The notes under the pieces were generated by a model. It was not told the DNA's origin. It did not search any database and saw only the letters and a program-made list of their open reading frames with translations. Source: Megalonaias nervosa (taxonomy: Eukaryota; Mollusca; Bivalvia; Unionida; Unionidae). From it: 64,000 bases of DNA. The number at the start of each line of letters is the position of its first letter. Positions within the stretch are counted from its first letter, which is position 1. Positions 11,111 through 23,601 of this stretch are shown here, piece after piece. The stretch covers positions 1 through 64,000 of the forward strand of contig JAECUM010012878.1 in NCBI GenBank assembly GCA_016617855.1. The letters run 5' to 3'. A program made the translations under genes and the position numbers.

Positions 11111-13920
11111 ATCTATATTTGTCCCGTTTAACGAACCTGGCGAATAAGCAGTTTATTAGCCATACGGATTTTGCTTAAAAGTAATTTTTTTTATCAGATT
11201 TATATTGATTCAGTGACCCTCTTCATTACAGTTTGTAATAGTTGTTATCAAACAAATATGCTTTTCATATCAAGCATAAAGAGTCAACTTGGAAACAAGA
11301 AACTTGATATATATTCATGCAAGGCGGATAATGCCGTATAGCTGAAACGATCAAAAAGGTCATCGGCTCGGAACATTAGTGCTAAATGATTGAACGTAGG
11401 ATGGACTAGACAACAAAACGTACTGGTTGTGCATTTGGTGCTTATTTCATGCAGCTGCATGGTCGAATTCAATACGACCCAACAAATACATTTCGGCTTG
11501 TTGCCCGCTACTTTATGGGAAACAGCAACTCTCCTAACCATCAAACTCTAATGTTGACGAATATACATTACAAAAATTGAGATGACGTTGCCTTTTAACA
11601 AAATATTTATTCCCACTACTTAAGTTAACCCTTTTGCAGTCACATCTACCAGGCTACTATTGCTTTTAAAATTAAATGTTGAGAAAATTGCATTTTCCAC
11701 ACGTGTCCTTTTTCTCCGTATTATGATGTAAGTATAACACCAACAGCCTAAAGATTCCTCTAGATACTTCTTTTGATTGCTCTGATCAACAGTTTAAATT
11801 GCTGCCAATGATGACGCCAACCATAATTACTTTGACAAGCACGTGAATAACAGCCACTTTTGTGTCTGTCAGGTAATATAAAGCACAAATTTAGTACTTT
11901 AGGTACTTTACTTTTTTTATTTGCTGGTAGCATTGGCATTTAAACCTTGAAAGCTTCATTCAGTAAGACGTAGTTTTGTGTGCAAACATGCTTGAATCAC
12001 AATATTACAACCTGATTCAATAAGAATATGCATCCTTCAGTGCATTATTTCCAACTGCTTTAAACACTAACTCTGCAGTGTATATTTTCATCTGACCGCC
12101 TGCAGCCAGTCAGTAAACCCCATCAAATGATCCATAAACATTATAAGTCTCACTACGTCAGTTGACCTATCTCTCAGCTCGGCCCACTGCAGAATTTTAT
12201 CGAATGAATAAAATTACTCTCGTACTGTGCGAAAGATAAGAAAAAATTTATTTATGGTCGGCATGGCTTAAAACATTTCACCATAAACTCCAAGTACCTG
12301 TTTACCGACATGAAAGCAACATTAAATGCAAGATATAGCAACACAGTATAATACATAAAAAGCAGATGCCTTAAAATATAACAAGCAAAGCAATTTAGAC
12401 AGGCAGAAATTATATCTGAAAATAGTGTTTACTCAAATAGTACAGGTTATGACCACAGGGATCCTTAAATCATAACTTACATTTAAATTAAATTAAAACA
12501 AAGTACCAGTGTAGGACTAAAAGCATGATGAGATGAAAATTAAGCTTAATTTAAAACAAAAAAGGAAAAACAAGCAGGAAACAGTACGGCAACATGTGAT
12601 GGTACATAAGACGAAATGGACCCAAACATTTGTTAAAAATGTTCTCGAAATTATGCTGACTGGGTTTCAGTTGATTTTGCAAACAGTTTTGTATACGAGG
12701 GGAAAATGCTAGCTAGCCGGAAGTTAATTTTATCAAGAGGAATGTTATTTTTTTTAAATCGGAACTACTCGAGGACAAAAATATTTGACTGTAGTGTTTT
12801 ATTAGATCGGTGACATGGCTAACACAGATTGGTACTATGGATCCTAACAGTTTCGGAGAAATATGATTCACCACTCCAGTAGCTTTTTCAAAATAAAACT
12901 TACCATTTTATACGCTTCTTCTTTGTTAACCTGCTTAAATGGGGGGGGGGGGACTATATCCATGTTACTATTGTCCTTAACAGCCCCGATACTTTTATCA
13001 ATTAAAAGGAACGTCATTGTAAATGTCTAATGCCACATTAACATGAATAAAATTGTGAAAACTTCAATATTTCACTGGTATTTTTAACAATTTTTGTTTC
13101 TTCAGAAAGATTGATCTTATCTTGACCAATAGAACATTTATTCGAAAAACTGAGTTTGATAATTGACAAGAAGTTCCTTGATTAAGTTCTTCCAGCACGT
13201 CTGTCTAAAATGTATCTTCTCGGAGACTTATTCTTTAACTTGTTCACAACATCGGTCCAGAGATTTGCAATGATCTGTATTGAGTGTATTTTGTAAGCAT
13301 CGAATGCCTAGCACATACTGCTTTCGTTAGCTATCTGTTCGTATAAAGTAATAGTTTTCTAAATGGATATGCATATTATACTTGTGTGTGTTTGTTTATA
13401 ATATTCAACAGAACTTTTTCAAAGTTATTGTAGACAGCTTTGACAGATTATAAGCTGTACACAATACAGCAAAGAACACATTTTGTAAATCATTCACAAA
13501 ATCATTTATAGCAAAATCTGCCATACCTCGAAAAGATATTTAAAATTCTGATTGCAGAATGCAAGGTGTATCACAGCTAAGCAAAAATCACATTATGAAA
13601 ATTACTAATTCCAATAGAGTTAAGGTGGGTATTCATACCATGATGTTGTTGACTTGTATTCAATCAACACAAGATGGATTCCAACCATTCCAAAAACATG
13701 TAGGTTCTCTAATTAAGCTAGCAAGATGCAAAATACCAGAAATATCACGTAGGCACCGAGATTTGCAAAGCTCCTGCATATCAACATTTAGGTCACCAAT
13801 GTTAGCAACAAGCCCGCGCAGGTAAAACGTATCAAGCTCTGATCAAACCACGTTCATTTTATTACATATAATGTATTATGTAACACAGATATCTCCAACT
13901 TAACTTAGAACAACATTCAA
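11110..13920. other. Spacer with no supportable gene
   Basis: AT-rich. The minus frame 11284-11544 (86 codons) and plus frame 13559-13825 (88 codons) match nothing known to me. A 12-G homopolymer lies at 12941-12952. A GTAAGT donor-like site at 12898 (minus) follows a short open stretch, but the only acceptor is the C-rich homopolymer. Confidence 0.35.
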
Positions 13921-13924
13921 ATCA

Positions 13925-14060
13925 AACTTGGGTTCCAAGAGATGAGAGTCTCATTATAGATTATTATACACACCAAAGGGCAGTAGAGAACAGGGAAAGA
14001 TGGAGAGAATTGGTTGTAAAGTCAACTATGGTGCCCCAATGACCTCATAGGTTAAGGGAT

Positions 14061-14097
<37 letters not shown>
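13925..14097 (+). mobile_element. 3' end of a LINE with GAT tail
   Basis: Plus-strand translation from about 13940 gives NRERWRELVVKSTMVPQ, resembling the extreme C-terminus of an RT-bearing retrotransposon, then a stop and a (TGA/GAT)n tail at 14061-14097. The position of the simple repeat directly after the stop is characteristic of CR1/L2- or RTE-type LINEs. Everything upstream is truncated. Clade not assigned. Confidence 0.5.
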
Positions 14098-14099
14098 AC

Positions 14100-15590
14100 C
14101 AAGACGTGACAGCACTTGCACAGCATGTTTATTCTTAAATGTTGATCAACACGCACCGAAAGATCAGTTCTGCTTCCTGGTCAATCAAAGCATAGGTTGC
14201 GACCACATCCCACACTGATTTTCCATGTGCACTTCTGCCACACTACTTTTGCAACCACAAAGAAATGCATCTTGAAATACTGAATAATTTTGTAACCAAT
14301 TTTTCCATAGTAAAAATCAGTTTCTTTCCGGAATATTTCCCAATAAAAGGCACGGAACTATTAACTGTATCGACCTTAACAAATGCGTGGCCCGATTTGG
14401 GTCATTTTGGAGGGGCCCCCTGTGAGAACGGCATTTGGAAGTAAACTTTTAAGCAAGTTTTATATGATATTGAACTTAAAATTTTCTTCCATCGCTTTAA
14501 AATTATTTTCTCTCTATTGATATATTTATATTAAAAAAAAAATTACTAACGAGCGGGGCCTCTGTTAGCGTGGGGCATGATTAGGCCAAATCGGTCCAAT
14601 AGGCCTAAGGCTGACCCGAAAGTATATTATCTTAGTCTAATCCCGCTACCTGACGGAGGTGATGTGTGAATAATAGACAACGAGATTTAAAATTCGTTGT
14701 CAGCAATGTAAACACAAATATCCAAAGGCAGAATTTATCATTTTTAATGTTCAAAAGTTTACCCACTTACAATTTCCTTTCTCTTCCACGTGTGATTGTT
14801 TTGGTAGTAATATGTTTTGAAAGGTTCGAATACATTGCTTGATAGGTGAAGTGAGCTTGTGTTGTTCTGTACATGTCCGGTATCGAAGCACGAGGGGTAT
14901 CGGCGGACGTCGGTTAGCTTACATTAAGCTGAAGGATAACATAACATTTCATATTTTATTCAATAATTTCAAATAGTTAATAAAGAGAAAGCAGATGCAC
15001 TTTCATGACAATCCTCATCAACGATTTTAAACTTTCAAATAAAGTTGAAGAACAAATCTATTCATCAGCTGTAGTTTTGTCTCTTTTTCCTTTATCTCTT
15101 CCTTTCTTTTATTTTTCTATTATCTAAAAGAAGGATAAAATTCAAATTTTCTTCATCATCCAAAAAAAGTGGGCATAATTCACTTTTCCCGGTTCAACAA
15201 CAATGCGGATTAAATAAGGTTTTCACTTTTCTGCCGACTCCGATGGCACTTGCTCAATATTTGAATCACATTTACATCGCGATTATGAAGATTTGCATTC
15301 ACAATGTAGCCTTTGATGAAACATTTGCAACCTTGATGTGTGGATTTTAGAATGATTGAAATACCTTTCATATAATTTTTGTTGGTAAATTTAGGGGACA
15401 AATCCTTACCTTCTTAGTGCTTGTGTACTCAACAGTCTCTATCATTGGAGTAAGCGTGCCAGATTAGTAACATGTGTTACAGTTTCTGAAGTACGCCAGG
15501 CTACTCCTCACTTGGCGGTTCGTCAATTTATTTAGGCAATGAATGAGCTACGTATGATGTTATATATGGTTTTGAATAACAGACGTTTGC
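14100..15590. other. Spacer without a supportable gene
   Basis: No coding frame, RNA or repeat ends that I can defend. The minus frame 15210-15401 is unmatched. Confidence 0.4.
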
Positions 15591-15592
15591 AC

Positions 15593-15955
15593 TCAGTTGA
15601 CCTTTAACCTCAAGCTTCTTTTTATGGCAAAGTCGAGAGCTGCTTCTATGCCTGCCATTAATTGTGCCCTATGGAGATTCGACCAATCACTGATACCAGC
15701 TTCTACATGAAAATGCCATAAAAAGTATTTGTCAAGCACGAGGCTATCTAAATACACACTGTGCTGGCAAAAGATCCCTCCAGCGGTATTAGAAAAAGTG
15801 TAGGTGCCTGTTGCCACCAGAGACATTCTCCCCGGAACCCAGAGTGTGCGTATCTGAATCCAATACTCGATATACGAAAGTGTGGCAGTAAAACGTTCAA
15901 ATGATGACACAAATTCAGAGAATCGTAATCTGCGGATGATACGCCCGTCTTTTCC
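15593..15955 (-). CDS. Candidate terminal exon, unrecognised protein
   Basis: A minus-strand frame of about 121 codons ends at TGA 15593-15595 and is open up to a TAG near 15958. The 105 residues after the GTG/ATG-like start are of normal protein composition, with few Lys/Asn homopolymers and several aromatic and small residues (for example WVPGRMSLVATGTY and FCQHSVYLD). An AATAAA signal lies about 60 bp downstream of the stop (15527-15532, read on minus), which suits a last exon. Against this, the upstream acceptor is poor and no partner exon was found. It could be a retrocopy fragment or chance. Confidence 0.3.
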   Translation of the reverse strand, partial: GKDGRIIRRLRFSEFVSSFERFTATLSYIEYWIQIRTLWVPGRMSLVATGTYTFSNTAGGIFCQHSVYLDSLVLDKYFLWHFHVEAGISDWSNLHRAQLMAGIEAALDFAIKRSLRLKVN

Positions 15956-15989
15956 CTACTTATGACTTTGACCTACGAGTTAGGAACTT

Positions 15990-16645
15990 GCCTATTCTGT
16001 GAACGTGGGAAAAGCTTCATGCAAATATTTGAAGAGGGATACAAAGTGACAGTCGGTATTAGGAAACAGGTTACTGATTTACAATATCCACTGTTGTGAC
16101 CTGGACCAGGAAGACTGGGAATATTGCTATAAGATACAAAAGCCTTAAGTTTCATTCAAATATCTTCATTGGTTTTAAAGTTATATCTGTATTGGGATAC
16201 GAAGTCTCTGAACAACGTTCCCCAATGCCGTGGACTTCACACTGAGAAAAGGCGTGTGACAATATAATTGTGACACAATATTTAGTTACGTTATATGATT
16301 GGTTGAAGTTTCATTACAATATCTGCAGTGGTTCAAACGTTATAATCCTGAAGAGGACACAATTCAAGAAATAGTTTCATTATGTTGTGACCTTCACCTT
16401 GAAGCAGAGAGCATAGCTGTGGCATGCCACATACCGTCCGTATTCGAAATACAACGGTGAAATCTTTCGTCACAATTTTCAGTGGTTAATGCGCTAAAGG
16501 AATGGTATGTAAAACACCTAGACATAACACATGTACATAATTGTCTAAAGATCATTAAAATCTAAACTTGGTTCAGAAGTTATTCATCGGACGAGGATCA
16601 AAGAATTACATTTCCCCTTGCGGAGACTTTGACGTTGAGGCACAG
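15990..16645. repeat. Degenerate dispersed repeat
   Basis: Contains recurring blocks such as TTTCATTACAATATCTGC, GTTCAAACGTTATA and GTTGTGACCTTCACC. The same blocks recur in reverse at about 24660-24950. Units of roughly 200-250 bp are visible but strongly diverged. Repeats of this character are common in mollusc intergenic DNA. Confidence 0.5.
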
Positions 16646-16657
16646 GGCTATAGTACG

Positions 16658-17466
16658 TGTTATTTATATATAATTTGTATTGTGTGATTGATCTTTGTCC
16701 ACAATTGATGGTAGGAGTTAAGGCCTACCTGACTGTCATGATTTTTAAAACAACATATTACATAGCTAATGTTTGTATGTGATTGTAGATTATATATTAA
16801 GATCATTATTATTTGTAGGTAAACATGTTCACTTGGTTTTGGGTGCTAGATACAGCCTTGATTTTATGACCCGAGAAAATTCCAGAAACGAGTTTTGTCT
16901 ACAGATTGATGGAAATTTCCATTAAGATGACCTTCATCTTGATCCTCTTATTGCGACAAATATTTTTGTATTAGGGTTGTTTATATTAGAATTATTCTTT
17001 CCTATCTTAAAATCTTAAACTCCGAAGTGGAATCAGTCTTCTAGGTGTGTTCAGTTTTAATTTTAGAGGATGTATTTCTTTAAATTATTCTTCAGAATTA
17101 CAAAAGTGCTCTTTGATTTTAGAACTACATCACTATTTTAGGAGTCTTGTGTATTGATTTACAGACATTTTAGATTATATCACTGGGATACATCAGAACT
17201 GTTAGCACATCATTCGAGGCTATTGGTACATCAGCACATTCAAGATTGGAATTCATTTGGAACACCACTGAAATTCAATCCGTAAAGTCTATACTTTTGG
17301 ACTTCAGATAGAACTTTTAGGACTATTTGGGATTTAATTCACAATAGTGTATATTCTTTTTAAAATTTCATTTTGTATTATAGTGAAATAAATTATTTGT
17401 TGAATTTTACTAAATTTGGTTTCTGCTCTCTTCTGTTACTTAGTTTAAGACCTCATATTCGTAATA
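16658..17466 (+). mobile_element. Solo LTR, family 2
   Basis: 809 bp starting TGTTATTTATAT and ending TTCGTAATA, flanked by a perfect 4-bp duplication TACG (16654-16657 and 17467-17470). An AATAAA lies near 17390, about 75 bp before the 3' end. Its end layout (AATAAATTATTTGTT, then a T/C-rich stretch) parallels LTR family 1, so the two are probably related. The terminal CA is replaced by TA. No internal coding region adjoins it. Confidence 0.8.
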
Positions 17467-17474
17467 TACGCGAA

Positions 17475-18160
17475 ACACCGTCAATTCATGATATATACTT
17501 GCGCAAGGTTTCATGGAAATCTACAACTGTTAAAATGTTATGACATTATCCGTCGGACTCTTAGACGCGCATATTCACGTAATAAAAAAGGAATGTATAC
17601 CGTTGTGTCTGCGATAAGTGACTATTCATGTCAACCATGCATCAGAAGCAGATTCTTCCATGCAATTGTGTCGTGAAAATGCCAATGTACAATTATTAAC
17701 TGTTGAAAAGGGATAAAATGAGGGTACTATAAATAATTATGGTGATTTTAGATAATATAGCTGTCTGCTTCCCGACGCCTACGGTCAATAGGAAGGCAAA
17801 GCGATACTTACCTTATAAATGAATGAATCTATTATCTCAGACACAATATTAAGGATATAATTCCTTTGAAAATGAAGTCTGCTTTCATTATGAATACATA
17901 TAAATGTAATTTAACTTGGGATGTGAACAGGTTGTCTGGCCACTGTGGCTGACATTAAGTGACCCAGGACACCTCTGAGAAGCGAGATGGGCGCTTTATT
18001 CTTGGGAATCACTAGTTTCCTTGCTTTTATAGAATTGTATATCTGTGCTTCAAAAGAAGGCAATACGAACTTAAGAATAACACTTTACATTTAGGATTCT
18101 TCTTTCATTTTATTAAATGGAAAAAAAAAAAAAAGAACTGAATTTTCTGTGACATTCATT
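17475..18160. other. Spacer without a supportable gene
   Basis: AT-rich. The frame 17488-17676 is short and unmatched. A poly-A run lies at 18121-18134. Confidence 0.4.
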
Positions 18161-18169
18161 GGACTAGCA

Positions 18170-18290
18170 TTTAAGTAAATGATCATCTGCGCGTCATCTT
18201 GAAACGCTTTCTTAATCAGTGTAAAGGTTTGGTTAAGTCGCTTTAGTCAAAGAACTGATGTCATTCTATCACAATTCAAGTCAATCAAAA
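18170..18290 (+). repeat. Short dispersed repeat, inverted partner at 23.1 kb
   Basis: Shares CTGATGTCATTCT, CACAATTCAAGTCAATC and flanking weaker similarity with the reverse complement of 23100-23240. It lies upstream of the mariner relic and may be the 5' part of that element. Confidence 0.55.
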
Positions 18291-18555
18291 TCCATGCATA
18301 TAGCTTACACGCAATATATGCAAGGTACAGTTTCTAGCTCAACAGGTCGACAAACAATGCAAGATATTTTTATCATGACAGGCATTAATTCTCCAGCGGT
18401 TTTAAATAATAAAAGACTCATTTGAAGCTCAAAAAGGTTTGACAGACAGCTTGAAAATCTGAGCCCCACATTAGTTGATAGCTCAACAAAATCAAATACG
18501 GGTTGAAATCGTCAAACAGATACTCGCCAAATATGAATAAGTGACTAAAAATGTT

Positions 18556-18963
18556 TGAATGAGATTGTCAAGTGTGATGAAACATATATTCAGTTTTGTG
18601 AACCCGACTTAAGAGAAAAAATAATATAGTGTGGATCGGAGAAAACGAGCAGAGAGCACAAATCGCTCAAGATACTCGGAATATCAAGAGAGTTCTACAT
18701 GCATTATTTTCTGGTGCAAACGTACGTTACTCCAGAAACCTGTGCCTGACCTGGCATTGTCGCTGGACATTTTTGTGCCTCCAAAGTATTGCAAAAACCT
18801 GAAGAACATTACCGAACTAGCCAATCCGCACACCGGTAACCGATGTGTCCGTCTACTCAATGACAACGCACCTGCGCATAAATCCGCAGTCGCTACAAGC
18901 CTTTTGATGGCGCATAGCTTTCGAACTTCGCTACATCCTCCATACAACGCTGATTTAGCTATG
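18556..18963 (+). pseudogene. Mariner-type transposase relic
   Basis: The first part (18556-18720) reads VKCDETYIQF, the mariner block around the first catalytic Asp (codon 18576-18578), in a frame with a TAG near 18628. The second part, in another frame (open 18631-19074), reads RLLNDNAPAHKS with the second Asp at 18862-18864 and then SLHPPYNADLA, the standard mariner HDNAPAH...HPPYSPDLA sequence. Similarity stops right after DLA, so the third catalytic Asp, normally just downstream in a DFFLF block, is absent. With a frameshift, an internal stop and a lost C-terminus it cannot encode an active enzyme. The DNA-binding N-terminus was not found. Confidence 0.85.
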
Positions 18964-19120
18964 AGGGTTGAGTGTATGTGTTGGCAGCATGTTGGATGTA
19001 TTTATCCTAGCTATATAGTTTCGATGATGCTTTACCCGAACTTATTATGGACACATGCGCAGACAGTGAGTTAAATTAATGCATTTGAAAATGTTGGCAA
19101 CATGTAAGTGCTTCAGCTAG

Positions 19121-19260
19121 ATGTAGTAACTCAGCTGGCAGAACATCGCTTTCGTAATCCAGGCGTCAACGATTAGATACCCACCCATAAAAGTCTGTGT
19201 TGCTTGCATCAGGATGTCGTTTGGAACGGCATTTAGCTTCCATTGCCTCAGCACGATATA
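19121..19260 (+). mobile_element. tRNA-derived SINE, family e
   Basis: The head TAACTCAGCTGGCAGAACAT closely follows a tRNA D-arm/A box, and a degenerate B-box-like GGCGTCAACGATT lies about 25 bp on. The downstream body is short. A true tRNA is excluded because no acceptor stem or intact T arm forms. Confidence 0.45.
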
Positions 19261-19689
19261 ACCAATAATATACTAGAAGTTCCGGTAAATCTGTCAGGAA
19301 CAAAAACAAAATACAAATCAACAGCCAGACAGAAATAGAGGTACTCACTCCTCAGTGCCCTTCTTGCCCCTCCTCTCCAAAACATTTCTTTCAAACTGTT
19401 ATTATCTATTTTAACCACTTATTTAATACTTTAGTTCTCTGAAATGTCACTTTATTTTCTGAAAAGAATTTCCTGGATTCCAAGACAAATCTTTAAAACA
19501 ACAGGGTATTGAAACCATCTCATAGTCTGGAAAATTCCAACATACTAAATTTGGTAACAAAACTATATTCTTTTTTTTGAATTAACAAGCTCAGAAGACA
19601 GATGCCTGGTCGGCTCAATTTTTTGTAGGTCCAGATACTGTACTAAGTTTTACGTTAAACTGCCATGTCACTATGAATACATTCCAGAG

Positions 19690-20340
19690 ATGTAGCTATA
19701 AGACGATTTGCAAAAATGGCCACCAAGGTTGCCATATTGTAAGTCAAGTTCGTTCCTTTCTCATTCAAGACCAAAATGTCATCGTAAGTGGTCCTTTAGT
19801 GAAACACCTCATGTTGCCACAGCCATCCATTTACAAGCAGTAGTCATTAAAATAATCAACCTGGCTGCCATCTCGGTTATATTGTACGTCACAATGGCAC
19901 AAATTCCATTTAAGACCAGCCAGACAAGATGGGCTTTTTGCCGAAAAAACCCGCGTAGCTCTTGCCAGCCATTAAGAAGCAGCGATAAGAATATTTGGTA
20001 ATTATTTTGGCGGTCAGAGCTATACCATCTTCATATCGTACCAAACATATATGATGCGTCTTTTAGTGAAAACTCCGTGATATCAAGACAAAGCATCCAG
20101 GAGTAGTGATAACAAGATTTTCGCGATGGTCACTGTGGCAGAGAGGCACCATGACTTCTAATTTGGACAAACAAAAAAAACCACAAAAAATCTTGTAGTG
20201 AAAATACCGTGTCAATACCACTATCCGTTCAAAACAAATAGCAAGAACAACATTTTCAAGGTGACTGCCATTTTGGATGTTAGATCGGCACAAATTACAT
20301 TTGGGATCAACTAGATATCAGAACAAGTTTGTAAGCAGTT
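19690..20340. repeat. Degenerate tandem repeat
   Basis: At least three diverged copies of a block containing GGCTGCCATCT or GGTTGCCAT followed by GCACAAATTCCATTTAAGAC-like sequence, near 19725, 19860 and 20265. Frames in it are repeat-derived. Confidence 0.45.
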
Positions 20341-20389
20341 TGGGTTTTCACCATCGTGTCTTGACTTTGGCAATATTGCATACCGATCA

Positions 20390-20714
20390 TCATACTTGGT
20401 TGCTTTCTGCCTTCTCAGCTAGGTGAAAGATCTGGTGAGACGCCAAGTAATGGAAGGAGAAAATCGTCATGTCGTTCCTGACCAACCAAGATGTTGCGCG
20501 AAACGCTTGTCTGTCCACCTGATATGTTAATAGTAGTAAAGTCTTTATCATGATTAGGCCTATCCGAAGGTAGGCATCGGTATGTGACTTTAACAGTCGA
20601 ATGAGAAAGTTGCAGGTAACTTACTAACCTAAAAGAAGGCCGTCTACCGACTTGTGAATCTTATCCGGGAGACGCAAGGTATTTAGGCAATCTTTACCGA
20701 TTGCAGTAAAATCC
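20390..20714 (-). pseudogene. Unrecognised coding element, copy 1
   Basis: Minus-strand translation from 20714 gives DFTAIGKDCLNTLRL, then after two stops (near 20630) the frame resumes through MIKTLLLLTY, VDRQAFRATSWLV and AEKAESN. The copy at 26870-27962 shares this frame and these blocks (MIKTLLPLTY, VDRQVFHAT, AEKAESN). Frame-preserving similarity suggests both descend from a once-coding mobile or multicopy gene. The 5' part is cut off exactly at the TTAA of the inverted-repeat element starting at 20719. Function unknown. Confidence 0.5.
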
Positions 20715-21104
20715 TTAAGGTGGCGCTCTACAGTTTCATATTTTGCATAGGGTTATAATTGTAAAGAAAAGTAATTATATTATGTATTGTAAAAAGAACT
20801 TTTAATTCCATTTATTTTGGTATATAATTGATATGTGCAATTTTGGTTATAGAATATACAGCTTGGCCTTCCTTCAGATGTGTACCTATCAAAGAACTGC
20901 AAACTCAACTTTGTCATTTTCACTTCCTGGAGTTTTCAGAGGTGAATTGTAAGAAAAAGCCGACTTTTTCACATTTTATCTATTTGGTAATTCATTCACT
21001 GCACATCCAGAGACTGGTATTATCTACTCTGGCAAAGTTAATTTTCCCTATTTTAATAACAGCTAAGGATAGACTAATTCAGCTTAATTTTCAAGCACAC
21101 GGGA

Positions 21105-21600
21105 GCAGTTGTTTTGTTTAGTTGTGTGCTTAGAGCAGGTACAATTTCCACAAGTACAATGTCCAAAGAAATTTCTGCCACAGTGTAGGAAAATAGCATA
21201 GAGGTATGCCAACATTCTCTCCAATGTGCATGTTGCAAATGCAAACAACTTCACCTTTCGCCTGTCCCTCTCTCAAAAGTTTATAATATCTGTGTGCGCC
21301 CCATTAAATACCACACAGGAATTATTATTGTATAATTTTAAGTTTGTTAGTATAGCTGAAAAATTTTAAGCCTCAAGCATCAAAACAGTCCTTTTGAATA
21401 ATACTCAGTTTGTTTCCCCCACAGATCAGCATTCATTAGCAGGAAAATCCTACACAGGCCCAGCCCCCACTCCCACCCCCGATGAAATGGGAGATATTTT
21501 AAAAATGCACATTTTCTCAACAGAGCAACTGGCTGTCAAACCTTTCTGAGCTTCAACTGATTCTTCAATTAGATACAGTTGAAAAATTAACGTCGTAATG
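21105..21600 (-). repeat. Repeat block B, copy 1
   Basis: Reverse complement of 26430-26880, about 75 percent alike by eye, with shared blocks GTGAAGTTGTTTGCATTTGC, GAGAGAATGTTG and TGTGCATTTTTA. Read on minus, a short frame gives HCTCGNCTCSKHTTKQNNC, a cysteine-rich motif partly kept in the other copy (CGNCICCKNTANQN). Confidence 0.7.
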
Positions 21601-21664
21601 ACTATATCTTGAACTGAGCCTTCTGAGCTAGAAAATGTAGGTTGCATATGTGGTAAGTCAAGTG

Positions 21665-22572
21665 TGTTATGTATATGTAATTTAATTACTTGTGTGTTAG
21701 TTTTAAATTCTCTTTTATTTTTATTTCATTGCATGTTATTGTAATGATTTTATTCACTAGATTTGACATTTTTGAGGGGGAAAATTCAGTTCTCTGCTTT
21801 GACCTGATAACGCAATTCGATTGCTACATTTTAATTTTAGCTGACCTTAGTTCAGAGATTGGTAAACAGTGAAAATGATTGGTCATTATCAAGGTCATGT
21901 TCTGCTTGCGTGATAGCTCTATTTTGTAAACAACTTTTTTTTTATTTTATTGAATCTTATAGTAAGATTTGTTAAGTTCTTCCACGGCGTACGTGCCTAT
22001 CGGCTGTGTGCTTTACTGCGCTGGTCAAATTAAGTGACCATGTGAGCCATCATGTGATCTAAAGTCGCGGGTAAAAACAGACATTTTCTAGTGGATTTAT
22101 TCAGTCGTAAATTTATACCCTCGGGCTCAAGATATTTGTCTTGTTGTTGCCATTTGAGCTGATTTTCGTATTTAAAATAATATATTCACCCTGGAAAATA
22201 CTTGTATTCACAAAGATTCTTGGACAAAGACATTCAGTGGAAATTATTTGGAATTCTAAAGCCGAAATACTATTCTTGATTCATAAAATTCAATAAGGAA
22301 CTGTTGACACAACAACACCTTATAGAAGACGTTATCGCCCTTCCATATTGAAACTTCATCGGGATTCGAACTTGGATTCAATTAGAACTTTTTAGTGACA
22401 GGACTTATATTTTCAATTCTAGGATTAGTTTTTGGATCAGATTTACAAACCGTAAGTCCTTTTTCCATATTTTACCTTGTTTTCTAGGGAAATAAATTAT
22501 TTTGTTAAATTAACAAAGCTTGTTGGCTTCACTCTTTTCTTTTGCCACTTTTGTACGAGCCTACACGTGACA
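21665..22572 (+). mobile_element. Solo LTR, family 1 copy 2
   Basis: 908 bp from TGTTATG to CGTGACA with a perfect 4-bp duplication AGTG (21661-21664 and 22573-22576). It is the opposite orientation to the copies at 4239 and 25371, and forms a head-to-head pair with the latter. An AATAAA lies at about 22490. It sits inside the TTAA-flanked element, so it inserted later. Confidence 0.88.
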
Positions 22573-22770
22573 AGTGTTAATTACAGTTAGACAGGTACCA
22601 AATTTCGTTAATGAACAACTTTCTTGGATAACCATTACGCACAGAGGCAAATAGTGGATTTTTAAAAAATACTGTTTGTTTGTTACGAGGGTGATATTCT
22701 AAAAAGGAACAGTTCGTGTTGCGTGAAGTGGAAACTTGAACTGGAAGAAAGTAGGGTCAATTAATGTTTG

Positions 22771-23015
22771 TGATTTGGATTTTTAACGTAGCTTTAACGA
22801 TGTCTGCAGTGTGGCAAATTTATAGCGATGTCTTGCACTGGGGTATCATGCCGCATCCCACTAGTCACGTTATCCCGACACCAGTCCTAACCTCTTAATG
22901 CTGAGCGCCTAGCGAGGCAGCTGTTAGTACCATTTTTATAAGTCTTGGGTATGAACCCGCGACCTCCCGCATCCAAGGCGGACGCTCTAACCACATAGGC
23001 CACTGGAGTGGTCGG
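22771..23015 (-). mobile_element. tRNA-derived SINE, family a
   Basis: Read on minus: a tRNA-like head with GTGGCCTATGTGGTTAGAGC (A box) and GGTCGCGGGTTC (B box), then the family body with ATAAAAATGGTACTAACAGC and a tail ending TTAAAAATCCAAATCA. An internal deletion of about 60 bp relative to the 32653-32969 copy is visible. Confidence 0.85.
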
Positions 23016-23099
23016 TCCAATTAATATCCCACTGGATCCGCCACAACACTTCAGAAGACGAGTCTAGGTAAAATACACCCTTTAAGCTCCTACTGATAT

Positions 23100-23240
23100 T
23101 CGGTGCGTTTAGTAAACTCAGACCATGCTTCACCTTTGATGATTCTTTCGCAGTTTCGATTGACTTGAATTGTGACAGAATGACATCAGTTTGTCAACTT
23201 AAGTGTAGCCGAACATTTTTATTGGGTATGAAAGCGCTTC
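23100..23240 (-). repeat. Short dispersed repeat, partner of 18.2 kb
   Basis: Reverse complement of the block at 18170-18290, sharing CACAATTCAAGTCAATC and CTGATGTCATTCT. Confidence 0.55.
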
Positions 23241-23601
23241 ATGATGCGAACATGTGAGCTGCTATCAAAATACTAGTCCAAAGAATGTCGTAAATATTTA
23301 ATGAAATAAAATTAAAGAATATGTAAAATGTTATTTCCTTTTGTGTGCATTGTTTTGAATTACAGGAATACAATTTTATAAAAATGAAATCGGAATTTTT
23401 ATGACGCAGAGGAATGAAAAAAATCTGCTTCTGATGCATCGTTGACATGAATATAAATTTATCGCCGACGACAGAATACATTTTGCTTTATTTTGTGAAT
23501 ACGCGAGTTTTAAGTCGGGCGTATAAAGTCATAATGTAGCATTTTGAATTTTTTAAAATAAATTGTGTCCAATTATATATGACTAGATGGTGTTTCACGT
23601 A

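Noticed and set aside
12898..12940. Ten-codon microexon on minus behind a C homopolymer
   Set aside because: There is only one donor-like GTAAGT, and the acceptor rests on a length-variable homopolymer. No partner exon.
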